Below, piece by piece: positions 17,221-26,220 of a DNA stretch of 64,000 nt (its first letter is position 1; each line of letters starts with the position of its first letter). The stretch covers positions 238,982-302,981 of the forward strand of contig NZ_LMLE01000006.1 in assembly GCF_001422545.1 (NCBI RefSeq). The letters run 5' to 3'. The translations under genes and the position numbers were made by a program. The notes beneath the pieces are model-generated. The model ran no database searches and was not told the origin of the DNA. It worked only from the letters and a program-made list of their open reading frames with translations. The stretch comes from Pedobacter sp. Leaf41. Its GTDB lineage: Bacteria > Bacteroidota > Bacteroidia > Sphingobacteriales > Sphingobacteriaceae.

Positions 17221-17892
17221 ATGGATCTGGAACCGATTTGGCTAAGTTTGAGGTTGGCTGCCATTACCACCATTTTGCTGCTTTTTATTGGGGTTCCTAT
17301 TTCGTATTGGCTATCGCGGAAGCAAACTGTTCTAAAACTTATTGCCGAAGCGCTTATTACCATGCCTTTAGTATTGCCACCATCGGTACTTGGTTTCTAT
17401 TTGCTTTTGGCTTTTAGTCCGAGTAATGCTTTTGGCGAGTGGCTGCAGGCGCATTTAGATTTACAACTGGTCTTTTCATTTAAAGGGTTGGTCATTGCTT
17501 CCATTATTTATAGTCTTCCTTTTATGGTCAGTCCGCTAAAAGCAGCTTTCTCTCACCTGCCAAAATCAATGGCAGAGGCTTCTTACATGATGGGTAAATC
17601 TAAAGCGCAAACCTTTTTTAAGGTACTTTTGCCAAATATTAAAGCCTCTATTTTTACAGCTGTGGTATTGACTTTTGCACATACATTGGGAGAGTTTGGT
17701 GTGGTATTAATGATTGGTGGAAACATCCCCGGGCAAACGAAAGTAGCATCGATAGCGATTTACGATGCAGTGGAAACCATGGATTATGCATCAGCCAACT
17801 CTTATGCTCTTATTTTATTTGCCATCACTTTCATCATCGTAGTAGGCGTTTTTATCATCAATAGAAATGCAGTTAAAAGCCCATTCGAATGA
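17221..17892 (+). CDS. modB: Molybdate ABC transporter permease ModB
   Basis: 223 residues with five or six membrane helices and the inner-membrane-component loop that contacts the ATPase (MAEASYMMGKSKAQTFFKVL, then the HTLGEFGVVLMIGGNIPGQT segment typical of ModB). It starts 12 bases after modA and its stop overlaps the modC start by four bases. Confidence 0.95.
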   Translation: MDLEPIWLSLRLAAITTILLLFIGVPISYWLSRKQTVLKLIAEALITMPLVLPPSVLGFYLLLAFSPSNAFGEWLQAHLDLQLVFSFKGLVIASIIYSLPFMVSPLKAAFSHLPKSMAEASYMMGKSKAQTFFKVLLPNIKASIFTAVVLTFAHTLGEFGVVLMIGGNIPGQTKVASIAIYDAVETMDYASANSYALILFAITFIIVVGVFIINRNAVKSPFE

Positions 17893-18518
17893 TAGAGATA
17901 GATATTGAAAAAAAAATGGGTAATGGTTCTGGCAGTTTGGCACTTCAGGTTAAGAGCGCCTTCCAATCAAATTCAGTCACCAGAATTTTAGGCCCTTCGG
18001 GAGCTGGTAAATCGACTTTGTTAAAAATTATTGCCGGGCTTGTCTTGCCAGATAAAGGGACAATTAAGTTTGAAAATAACATTTGGTTCGATGGCCAAAC
18101 AAAATACAATAAAAAAGTGCAGGAGCGCCAGGTGGGCTTTGTTTTCCAAGATTATGCACTTTTTCCGAACATGACGGTTGAACAGCATCTGAGCTATGGC
18201 ACAACGGATTTAAATTATATCCGTGAATTGCTGGAAATGGGTGAGTTAGATCAACTTAAATATCGCTATCCAAAACAACTTTCAGGTGGCCAACAGCAGC
18301 GCCTTGCTATTTTGCGAGCGCTATCTACTAAGCCTAAATTATTGTTGATGGATGAACCTTTTTCTGCACTTGATGCTGCACTCAAAAACCGGATGATGGA
18401 AAGGCTGAAACTGATATTTGAGGAGCAAAAAACCACTGTAATCATGGTGACGCACCAAGATAATGAATGGGCGAGTGCCGATAATCAGATCTTTAACCTG
18501 GAAAGTAGAGAAAATTAG
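17889..18518 (+). CDS. modC: Molybdate ABC transporter ATP-binding protein ModC (short form)
   Basis: 209 residues with Walker A GPSGAGKSTLLKIIAG, Q-loop FVFQDYALFPNM, signature LSGGQQQRLAILRAL and Walker B LLLMDEPFSALDA. The C-terminal Mop/TOBE domain of E. coli ModC, which binds molybdate for feedback, is absent; about 140 residues are missing compared with that form. The frame ends cleanly just before a terminator palindrome, so this looks like a genuine short version. Confidence 0.92.
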   Translation: MIEIDIEKKMGNGSGSLALQVKSAFQSNSVTRILGPSGAGKSTLLKIIAGLVLPDKGTIKFENNIWFDGQTKYNKKVQERQVGFVFQDYALFPNMTVEQHLSYGTTDLNYIRELLEMGELDQLKYRYPKQLSGGQQQRLAILRALSTKPKLLLMDEPFSALDAALKNRMMERLKLIFEEQKTTVIMVTHQDNEWASADNQIFNLESREN

Positions 18519-18525
18519 GAGGTTG

Positions 18526-18573
18526 ATTTTAAGTTGTGGTGGTTCCCAGCTGGGAACCACCACAACTTAAAAT
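18526..18573. terminator. Perfect 48-bp palindrome, bidirectional terminator
   Basis: The 24-base left arm (attttaagttgtggtggttc, then ccag) is matched without a mismatch by the right arm, with no loop bases between. It lies between the convergent ends of modC and map. Runs of T flank the stem on each strand, so it can terminate transcription from both sides. Confidence 0.85.
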
Positions 18574-18585
18574 ATTTATTGCGTT

Positions 18586-19401
18586 TTAAACCGCTGACAC
18601 GCTTTGGTAGCTTGTATTCAAATTAATATTTGCTTTCTCGGCAGCCTCAATTGGCGCATAATCTGAAAGGATTAAAGCTTTCCCTTTCTTCACGCAGACA
18701 TCATGCTCAAAATGAACGGATGGTTTACCATCTTTAGTTCTTACGGTCCAGCCATCTTTTTCGATGTAAACATCTTTTTTGCCCAAGTTAATCATCGGTT
18801 CAATGGCCATAACCAAATTTTCTTTAAGCATTAAACCCGAACCTCGTTTGCCATAATTAGGCACTTGAGGATCTTCGTGCATGCTTTTGCCTAAACCATG
18901 ACCAACAAAATCTCTCACTACACCATAGCCTTGCTTTTCGTTGTGATTTTGAATGGCGTAACCAATATCACCCAAACGTTTGCCTACCACTGCTTCGTTA
19001 ATGCCAACAAAGAGCGATTCCTTTGTCGTTCTTACCAAATCCAGGATGTCCTGACTTGCTTCACCAATTACAAAAGTATAAGCATGATCGCCATGGTATT
19101 CGTTCTTGATCACACCTACGTCAACTGAAATAATATCACCGTCTTTTAGGGTTTCTGTACCGGGGAAACCATGCACCACTACATCATTAACTGAAGTAAT
19201 AATATGATGTGGGAAACCGCTATAGTTGTAAAATGAAGGTACAGCGCCATGATCAAGTATAAATTGATTGGCAAGTTTATCAATTTCAATGGTCTGCAGT
19301 CCGGGGCGTAATATTTTAGCGATTTCGGAAAGGGTTTCGCTTACTAAAAGTGCACTGATTTGCATCAGCTCCACTTGTTCATCAGTTTTATAAAAAATCA
19401 T
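18586..19401 (-). CDS. map: Type I methionine aminopeptidase
   Basis: 271 residues. The five metal ligands are in place: the two aspartates in DIISVDVGVIKNEYHGDHAY, histidine in GHGLGKSMHEDPQVPN, and glutamates in VMAIEPMINLG and VHFEHDVCV. It removes the initiator methionine from nascent proteins. A tail of about 20 residues (EAAEKANINLNTSYQSVSAV) extends past the usual end. It lies 42 bases behind the TonB receptor gene in the same direction, and could be co-transcribed with it; the window cannot show whether it is the only copy. Confidence 0.93.
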   Translation of the reverse strand: MIFYKTDEQVELMQISALLVSETLSEIAKILRPGLQTIEIDKLANQFILDHGAVPSFYNYSGFPHHIITSVNDVVVHGFPGTETLKDGDIISVDVGVIKNEYHGDHAYTFVIGEASQDILDLVRTTKESLFVGINEAVVGKRLGDIGYAIQNHNEKQGYGVVRDFVGHGLGKSMHEDPQVPNYGKRGSGLMLKENLVMAIEPMINLGKKDVYIEKDGWTVRTKDGKPSVHFEHDVCVKKGKALILSDYAPIEAAEKANINLNTSYQSVSAV

Positions 19402-19443
19402 TGTTGCAAAATTACGAATAAGTTTTTTAAATGCTTATCGTAT

Positions 19444-21327
19444 TTACAGCGTTACAAATTTTACTCCTAAACTTACCCAACGGGAGGGAAGGGGAATGGC
19501 TCCAATTTCGAAATACCGGGTGTCAAAAATATTTTGTGCATCCATGTAAATGGTGAATTTATTAATAGATTGACTCAACCTGAAATCATTAATCCAGTAA
19601 GATGGACCGGTTATCCGCTGATTAAATCGCGTGGCCAAAAGCACAGAAAAGTGATGATACTTGAAATCTACGGTATTGGTAACTTGATGCTTTAGCGCCG
19701 ACAATTGGTATTTTGAAGCCAGCACTTGCGCCATGTTTTTAAACTTCGAATCTAAATAAGAGTAGGCCAAACTAAAATTAAAGTTGGATTGGTCATGTAG
19801 CGCTAAATGATAATTAGAGCGGAAATTAATCCCTCTGGTAACCATTGTACCCACATTGTTGGCCTGGAAAGGTTCGGTAGCTACGAGTCTTGTCCAATCG
19901 ATAAATTTATCTATGTTTCTATAAAAAAAGCTGGAGTTGAAGGTGAAATTGCGCTCCAGAAATTTAAATCCCGCTTCGCTTTGAAACGCATTTTCGGGTT
20001 GTACATCGGGGTTACCAATGTTTCCTGGTCGTTGGTTAAGGTATAAATCGGTAAAAGAAGGAATCCGCTGACTGGTACCGAGACTACCAATTAGTTTGAG
20101 TGCGTTACCAATGGCATAACTCGCATCTATCCCTGGATAAATTTGCCACTTATAGGAGGAATTGTAGTTAATGTAGGCACCGGCATTTATATCCAGTCTT
20201 TCGAAGAAACTAGTGCGGTACTGAGTATAGAAGCCTGCGTTTTCACGGCGGTGATTTCCAATATTTGACGAGTTGATATTTTCGCTTCTCACTTCGGCAC
20301 CGAAACCGAGTTCGCCAGTATTGGTTTTGTATGTGCTGGTTACTTCTGCTGCGAATGAATTGGTAGCATGTTTACTTACTCCAGCATTCGGATTTACATT
20401 GCCAAAATAACGGTAATCATCAAAATTATACCGGTAGCTTAAGCGTGGCAGCAAAGTCCATCGGGTAGATAAAATATGTTTAGATTGGATTGATGCTAAC
20501 GTAGTTTGAACCTTTTCTGTCGAGTTTCTATCGCCTGGAGCGGCATAAAAACCGTTGGCACCAAATTCATTTTCGGTATAACCTGCCGCGGCAATAATTT
20601 CATTAGCATCGTCAATCTGGAAATTTCCCTGATAAAGCAATTTCGTGTTTTCGAATTGCGTATTGAAACGATAGCCATTGCTTTTATCGAAACCGCCAAA
20701 AAGCGAATGTTGTTGCTTCTCCTTGCTCAATACGCCACCCAACTGAACTCCGTTGTTATAAAAAGTTTTTCCAGTGCCTTCCGTATTTTTTTCAAAGTTC
20801 GATCCGGCATGTACATCTGCCAGCACACCAGAATGTGTAGGCTTTTTGGTGATGATATTAATTGCGCCGGTGAGGCTGTTTATGCCGTAGATTCTGGCGG
20901 CAGGGCCTCTAATAATCTCTATCCTTTCAATTGCTTCTACCGGAATCGGCAGGTTAAGCATGTTGTGTGCCGTTTGGCTATCAATAATTTTGGTTCCGTT
21001 TAATAACACAACGGTTTGTTCAAAACTCCCACCATCAATACTAATATCTGCCTGACCGCCGAAAGGTCCGCGTTGCCTTAAATCTACACCATTGGCATAT
21101 TGAAGCAATTCCTGGATGCTGCGACCGGGCAATTTGGCAATTACGGTTTGATCGATTACGTAAACATTTCTGTTCTGTTTTGAGATTGGGGTTTTAAAAC
21201 CATTTTCATTAATGACCACATCATCAATCTTAATTACAGTATCTTGTTTTTGTTGCGCATATAACTCTGCACTGAAGAGTAGCAGTAACGCAAAATAAAG
21301 TTTTTTCACTTGGCTAATTTTTTTCAA
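19444..21327 (-). CDS. TonB-dependent outer-membrane receptor (BtuB/siderophore-like)
   Basis: 627 residues. Signal peptide (LYFALLLLFSAELYAQQ), then a TonB box-like segment (DTVIKIDDVVINENG), the plug domain (LPGRSIQELLQYANGVDLRQ, IDGGSFEQTVVLLNGTKI, IERIEIIRGPAARIYGINSL) and a 22-strand-type barrel ending in an aromatic-rich terminal strand (WVSLGVKFVTL). There is no carboxypeptidase-like N-terminal extension, so it is not SusC-type. Such receptors import cobalamin, siderophores or other metal chelates. It diverges from a MocR-type regulator and lies next to the molybdenum genes. Its substrate cannot be read from sequence; a metal or vitamin chelate is a reasonable guess. Confidence 0.9.
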   Translation of the reverse strand: MKKISQVKKLYFALLLLFSAELYAQQKQDTVIKIDDVVINENGFKTPISKQNRNVYVIDQTVIAKLPGRSIQELLQYANGVDLRQRGPFGGQADISIDGGSFEQTVVLLNGTKIIDSQTAHNMLNLPIPVEAIERIEIIRGPAARIYGINSLTGAINIITKKPTHSGVLADVHAGSNFEKNTEGTGKTFYNNGVQLGGVLSKEKQQHSLFGGFDKSNGYRFNTQFENTKLLYQGNFQIDDANEIIAAAGYTENEFGANGFYAAPGDRNSTEKVQTTLASIQSKHILSTRWTLLPRLSYRYNFDDYRYFGNVNPNAGVSKHATNSFAAEVTSTYKTNTGELGFGAEVRSENINSSNIGNHRRENAGFYTQYRTSFFERLDINAGAYINYNSSYKWQIYPGIDASYAIGNALKLIGSLGTSQRIPSFTDLYLNQRPGNIGNPDVQPENAFQSEAGFKFLERNFTFNSSFFYRNIDKFIDWTRLVATEPFQANNVGTMVTRGINFRSNYHLALHDQSNFNFSLAYSYLDSKFKNMAQVLASKYQLSALKHQVTNTVDFKYHHFSVLLATRFNQRITGPSYWINDFRLSQSINKFTIYMDAQNIFDTRYFEIGAIPLPSRWVSLGVKFVTL

Positions 21328-21343
21328 AAGTAGTATCTTGCCG

Positions 21344-21363
21344 TACCACTAAAGTATACCAGT
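21344..21363. promoter_or_regulatory. Direct repeats between the receptor and MocR genes, possible operator
   Basis: taccact at 21344-21350 and taccagt at 21357-21363 are direct repeats 13 bases apart, in the 45-base gap between the two divergent start codons. GabR, a MocR-family protein, binds ATACCA-type direct repeats, so these are a candidate binding site for the divergent regulator. The repeats are short and could be chance. Confidence 0.35.
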
Positions 21364-21372
21364 TTAAATAAA

Positions 21373-22866
21373 ATGGATAGTCCGGTTCAAATTCCTTTTA
21401 AAAGTTTTATACAGCTCGATTCGAAAAGCGCAACAGCTATTTATTTACAAATCGTTTTTGAGTTTATTAAAGCTATACAACTCGGTTTTCTTCCCGAGGG
21501 AACGAAATTGCCAGGCAGCAGAATTTTGTGTAGGCTATTGGGTGTAAATAGAAATACGCTAATCAAAGCTTTTGACGATTTAGAATCGCAAGGGTTTATA
21601 AAAATTTCAGCGAGTAAGGGTACCTTTATACTATCTAGTCAGAAGCAGGTTGTGAAGAAAGAGGGGATTCGTTCTTTACCAAATGACCTCCCGGTTGCTG
21701 TCGATTTTGATTTTAAGAAATCAAATATTCTGGATAATCCAGTTGAGGGAAGTGACTTATCCCTTCAATTTAATGATGGTTTGCCCGATGCCCGGCTTGT
21801 GCATACGGACGTACTGGCCCGGTTGTATGTTTCGAAATTAAAGAGAAACAGAAATAACGGGGTTTGGGAACAACTGCAAACACAAGCGCACCTAAATTTT
21901 AAAGCGCAGTTTTGCAATTACCTAAACCTAACCCGCGGGTTAAAAATAGCACCATTAAATCTCCTCACCACCACCAATCATGAAATCAGCTTATTTCTTG
22001 TACTGAAATTGTTGATAAATGCTGGCGATAAGGTTGTTGTTGCTTCACCAGGCTATTATTTTTCCAACATGAGTATTCTGGATAGCGGAGCACAAATTAT
22101 TTCCGTTACAATAGATGAGGAGGGGATTAATGTGATCAATCTTCGTGAAATATGCAAAGCACATCAAATTAAGGTACTTTACCTCACCTCCGTAAATCTT
22201 TATCCTACAACAATTTCTTTAAGCGCAAAGCGAAGAATAGAAATATTGGAACTGGCTAGAGAATACCGTTTTATCATCATTGAAGATGATTACGATTTCG
22301 AATTTCATTTTGATAATAATACTGTGCTTCCGTTAGCCGCTATTGATACTTATAAGAATGTGGTTTATATTGGCTCGTTTGCAAAGTCTCTTCCGGCAGG
22401 TTTTAGCTATGGATTTGTGTCGGCACCGCCAGATTTCATCGCTGAATTAGAAAAACATCAACGCATACTAGCATCCGGTGTTGACGTAATTAAGGAACAG
22501 GTACTTACCGAATGGATTGAAGAAGGAGAAGTTCATCGCCTGGCGAAGAAAAATAAAAAAATATACAAGGAGCGGAGGGATTATTTTGTTGAGCTACTTC
22601 ATCTTAAACTGGAAGGATCGATTAAATTTCAGGTTCCTAACCAGGGCTTGGCGGTTTGGATAGAATGGCTGCCAAGTTTTAGTTTAATAAAGTTCCAAAA
22701 AAAATGTCTGGATAACGGATTGTTTCTGCCTAAAACAACCTTGTATCAAAATAAAAATTTAATTGCTACCCGCCTGGGCTTTGGCAGTTTGAATGAAAAA
22801 GAGATGGAAAATGCTGTGGCAATTTTGCAAAAATCTATTGCTGAAGTACTGATAGAAATTAGATAA
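21373..22866 (+). CDS. MocR/PdxR family regulator: GntR-type HTH fused to a class I aminotransferase domain
   Basis: 497 residues. Residues 20-90 are a GntR winged helix (IYLQIVFEFIKAIQLGF, GSRILCRLLGVNRNTLIKAF, SQGFIKISASKGTFIL). The rest is an aminotransferase-like domain with the PLP lysine in YIGSFAKSLPAGFSYGFVSA and the preceding IIEDDYDFEFHF. MocR proteins sense PLP, or an amino compound joined to it, and usually control the divergent or adjacent gene, which here is the TonB receptor. Regulation of the receptor is inference from position. Confidence 0.92.
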   Translation: MDSPVQIPFKSFIQLDSKSATAIYLQIVFEFIKAIQLGFLPEGTKLPGSRILCRLLGVNRNTLIKAFDDLESQGFIKISASKGTFILSSQKQVVKKEGIRSLPNDLPVAVDFDFKKSNILDNPVEGSDLSLQFNDGLPDARLVHTDVLARLYVSKLKRNRNNGVWEQLQTQAHLNFKAQFCNYLNLTRGLKIAPLNLLTTTNHEISLFLVLKLLINAGDKVVVASPGYYFSNMSILDSGAQIISVTIDEEGINVINLREICKAHQIKVLYLTSVNLYPTTISLSAKRRIEILELAREYRFIIIEDDYDFEFHFDNNTVLPLAAIDTYKNVVYIGSFAKSLPAGFSYGFVSAPPDFIAELEKHQRILASGVDVIKEQVLTEWIEEGEVHRLAKKNKKIYKERRDYFVELLHLKLEGSIKFQVPNQGLAVWIEWLPSFSLIKFQKKCLDNGLFLPKTTLYQNKNLIATRLGFGSLNEKEMENAVAILQKSIAEVLIEIR

Positions 22867-23065
22867 TATTTTACAATTCATCGATAGTATTGTACAGTTA
22901 AAAGTTAGGAGTCCTTGCTAAATTTGTGGTTAGATAAAATTTATTAGAGAATATTAATCTCATTTGTAAAAAAAGTGATGCGAATATTCGAGATCAAATT
23001 CATAACCGTATTTTTGACGTTTATGATATTTTATTGAACTTTTTTTAACTAACCAATATAAATCG

Positions 23066-26000
23066 ATGAGCAAAAATTTACATAACAATCCTTTGTTTAA
23101 GGCACTCAGTATTCTCGGTGTAATAGGAGGAATGGTTACGCTACCTATTCTGTCTTTTGCGGTAGCATTGCCAAAACCGTTGGTATCCATCTCAAAAAGT
23201 AAGCTAACGAAAGTGGTTCCGGTAAGAGGAACTGTTGTGGACGCTAAAGGCGGACCATTACCTGGCGTAGTGGTAAAAGTTAAGGGAGGCGGTGCCGCGG
23301 TTGCTACAGATGCAGACGGAAGGTTTACGCTAAATATCGAGACCGGAAATGAAACCTTAGTTTTAAGTTTGGTAGGCTTTAAGTCGACTGAATTTCCGGT
23401 AAATGGAAAAACAGAGGTTAAAATCGTGATGAGCGAGGATATAGCGAATCTCGAGGATGTTGTGGTAGTTGGCTACGGCACAGTTAAGAAGAAAGATTTA
23501 ACAGGTGCAGTATCTAGTGTAAAAAGCGAAGACATTACCATTAGTCCGGTAAGTAGCCCAATGGAAGCTTTACAGGGCAGGGTTGCCGGTTTGGATATTC
23601 AGCGTACCAGTGGGCAATCGGGTCAATCACCAAATGTATTACTTAGGGGAAATAGATCCATTACCGTCGGTTCAATTCCTGGTGCTTCTCAAAATCCTTT
23701 GTATGTTATTGATGGAATTATTGGAAACATCAACAGCTTAAATCCAAACGATATTGAAACCATTGATGTATTGAAGGATGCTTCATCAACTGCAATTTAT
23801 GGTGTGGCTGGTGCAAATGGCGTAATCATGATCACCACTAAGAAAGCTAAAGCGGGTAAGGTACAAATTGATGTTGATTCGTATTACGGTACTAACGGCA
23901 GAGCAGAATTTCCAAAAGCTTTAACCCGCGATGCCTGGTTAAGTTACATTAACGAACGTTATTTCGCTGCAAATGGTAGATATCCGGCAAACTTAACAGA
24001 TGCAGGTGTGCCAGCATCGGGAATCACCGCAATTAACAATGGCCAATGGGTTGATTGGGTAGATGAAACATTACGTAACGGATCACAACAAAATCACCAC
24101 ATTTCCATTCGTGGAGGTTCTGAAAAGGTACAAGGATACATGTCATTGGGTTACATTCAAGAAAAGGGTATTTACCAAGGCGATCAATCTAAATTCTATA
24201 ATGTTCGCGGTGGGGTAGATGTAAACTTCAACAAATATTTTAAAGCCGGGCTACAAACTACCGTCAACTTAAGGGATGGTGACCAAACGAATAGCCGGAT
24301 TAATAAAGCATTTGGTGTTTATCCGCTAGGGTCGGCATATAATGAAGATGGTTCGGTAAACGCACTTCCACTTGCTGGTGTTTCTGCGGTAAGTCCGATT
24401 GCTAATTACGCCGATGGTGTATTTATCAACAATACAAAAAGTCTTTTCCTGGCTGTAAATCCTTATGTGGAAATTACGCCAATTAAAAATCTGTCTATCC
24501 GTTCAAATTTAGGTTTAACCCTTTCGGCTAACCGACAAGGTACTTTTGCAAACGAACGTTCTTATAATATCCTATCGGAAGGTAGAACCGCAAAAGAAGC
24601 CAGCTATGAAAATAATATTGCTTACAATTATCTGTGGGAGAACATTATCAACTATAATCTTACAATTGCAAAGGACCATCAGTTTACTGTAACAGGAATC
24701 ACATCATTTGAAGATAGAAGAGGAGAACGCTCATTTATTTATGGTACTGGGCTTGAGTTTGATGACTACAAGTTCTATAATCTGGCAGCTGCAACGTTGT
24801 CTACCACTAAAGCAACAGGTTATACGCAACAAAACAGAATGTCGTTCGCCGGAAGAATCAACTATAATTACAAAGGAAAGTACCTTTTTCAGGCATCCAA
24901 TCGTTGGGATGGTGTATCGCAGTTAATAGATAAGTGGTCTACGTTTCCATCAGTTTCTGCGGCGTGGCGTATTAGTGACGAGAAATTTATGGAATTTAGT
25001 AAAGCTTATGTAACTAACCTGAAATTAAGAGCGGGTTATGGTGTTGCCGGAAATCCAAATATCCCTGCTTACAATAACAGCACTTTGGTGGCTTCAAGAT
25101 CTGGCGATTTTCCACTTACATTAGGAGGTTCTACTGCATTACCATTGTATTCTACCAATCGTGCTTTGGGTAACGAAGCCTTAACCTGGGAGCGCTCATA
25201 CAATTTCAACTTAGGTTTAGATTTTACATTATTTAACGGAAGAGTAGATTTTGCCGGAGAGTATTTTCACACAAAATCTAAGGGCGTACTATACCCAAGA
25301 AACTTGCCGCCGACGGATGGTGGCTACGATGCTAAAAACCAATATTTCATTTACGCCAATATTGGTGAAACTAAAAATCAAGGTGTTGAGATCACTATTA
25401 ACAGTAGAAATATCGATACGAAAAATTTCAGATGGAATTCTGCATTTACTTTTACCAGAGCTACAGAAGAGCTAACTAAGATTGACTTAGGAAACTCTGT
25501 AGCGGCAACCTCGCTAATTACCAATAACCTTTTTGTGGGCAGCCAATTACCACAAACTGTAATTTATGGATATAAAAAATTGGGTATTTGGCAATTAGGT
25601 GAAGAAACGGAGGCTGCAAAATATGGCGCCAAACCTGGCGATATGAAATTGGCGACTGTGCCTAGAATTGATGCCTCGGGTGTGAGTGATAATGGCGTTC
25701 ACCCATATACTGCTGCAGATAGAATGATTCTGGGACACAACACACCAGATTTTAGCTTAGGTTTGCAAAATACCTTCGCCTATAAAGGATTTGATTTAAC
25801 CGTATTTATGACCATGCGCTATGGACAAACCATTAATGCTCAACTTTTGGGATATTGGAATTCTGTTGCACAGCCCGATACCTATAATTATTGGACACCG
25901 ACAAATCCGACTAATGATTTTCCAAGACCAACGCTTGGGGCTGTAAACAATAATCTAATTAGTGCACTATCAATTGTTGATGGATCATATTTCAAAATAA

Positions 26001-26203
26001 AAAACATTACGCTAGGTTATACTCTGCCAACCAAATTAAGTACCAAAGCTGGATTTAGCCAGATCAGATTTTATGGCACAGCCTATAACAGTTTTGTATT
26101 TGCAAAGAGTGATTTGCTGAAAAATATCGATCCTGAAACTGCTGGAAACGATAGCTTTCCATTATACAGGCAAATGGTTTTTGGTTTAAACGCATCATTT
26201 TAA
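23066..26203 (+). CDS. SusC/RagA family TonB-linked outer-membrane protein
   Basis: 1045 residues. Signal segment (residues 14-33), a carboxypeptidase-D regulatory-like domain (VRGTVVDAKGGPLPGVVVKV, ATDADGRFTLNI), the TonB box region DVVVVGYGTVKKKDLTGAVS, the plug (PMEALQGRVAGLDIQRTSGQ, LYVIDGIIGNINSLNPNDIE) and a long barrel ending FGLNASF. SusC proteins form the gated outer-membrane channel for oligosaccharides or peptides, with SusD as the lid. It is followed 17 bases later by susD. No hydrolase, ECF sigma factor or anti-sigma gene is beside the pair, so the substrate is unknown. Confidence 0.96.
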   Translation: MSKNLHNNPLFKALSILGVIGGMVTLPILSFAVALPKPLVSISKSKLTKVVPVRGTVVDAKGGPLPGVVVKVKGGGAAVATDADGRFTLNIETGNETLVLSLVGFKSTEFPVNGKTEVKIVMSEDIANLEDVVVVGYGTVKKKDLTGAVSSVKSEDITISPVSSPMEALQGRVAGLDIQRTSGQSGQSPNVLLRGNRSITVGSIPGASQNPLYVIDGIIGNINSLNPNDIETIDVLKDASSTAIYGVAGANGVIMITTKKAKAGKVQIDVDSYYGTNGRAEFPKALTRDAWLSYINERYFAANGRYPANLTDAGVPASGITAINNGQWVDWVDETLRNGSQQNHHISIRGGSEKVQGYMSLGYIQEKGIYQGDQSKFYNVRGGVDVNFNKYFKAGLQTTVNLRDGDQTNSRINKAFGVYPLGSAYNEDGSVNALPLAGVSAVSPIANYADGVFINNTKSLFLAVNPYVEITPIKNLSIRSNLGLTLSANRQGTFANERSYNILSEGRTAKEASYENNIAYNYLWENIINYNLTIAKDHQFTVTGITSFEDRRGERSFIYGTGLEFDDYKFYNLAAATLSTTKATGYTQQNRMSFAGRINYNYKGKYLFQASNRWDGVSQLIDKWSTFPSVSAAWRISDEKFMEFSKAYVTNLKLRAGYGVAGNPNIPAYNNSTLVASRSGDFPLTLGGSTALPLYSTNRALGNEALTWERSYNFNLGLDFTLFNGRVDFAGEYFHTKSKGVLYPRNLPPTDGGYDAKNQYFIYANIGETKNQGVEITINSRNIDTKNFRWNSAFTFTRATEELTKIDLGNSVAATSLITNNLFVGSQLPQTVIYGYKKLGIWQLGEETEAAKYGAKPGDMKLATVPRIDASGVSDNGVHPYTAADRMILGHNTPDFSLGLQNTFAYKGFDLTVFMTMRYGQTINAQLLGYWNSVAQPDTYNYWTPTNPTNDFPRPTLGAVNNNLISALSIVDGSYFKIKNITLGYTLPTKLSTKAGFSQIRFYGTAYNSFVFAKSDLLKNIDPETAGNDSFPLYRQMVFGLNASF

Positions 26204-26220
26204 TTTTAAAGAAATAGGGA

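Noticed and set aside
20506..21003. 165-codon plus-strand frame inside the TonB receptor gene
   Set aside because: Antisense to the receptor plug and barrel, which are conserved in the other strand; the composition is atypical.
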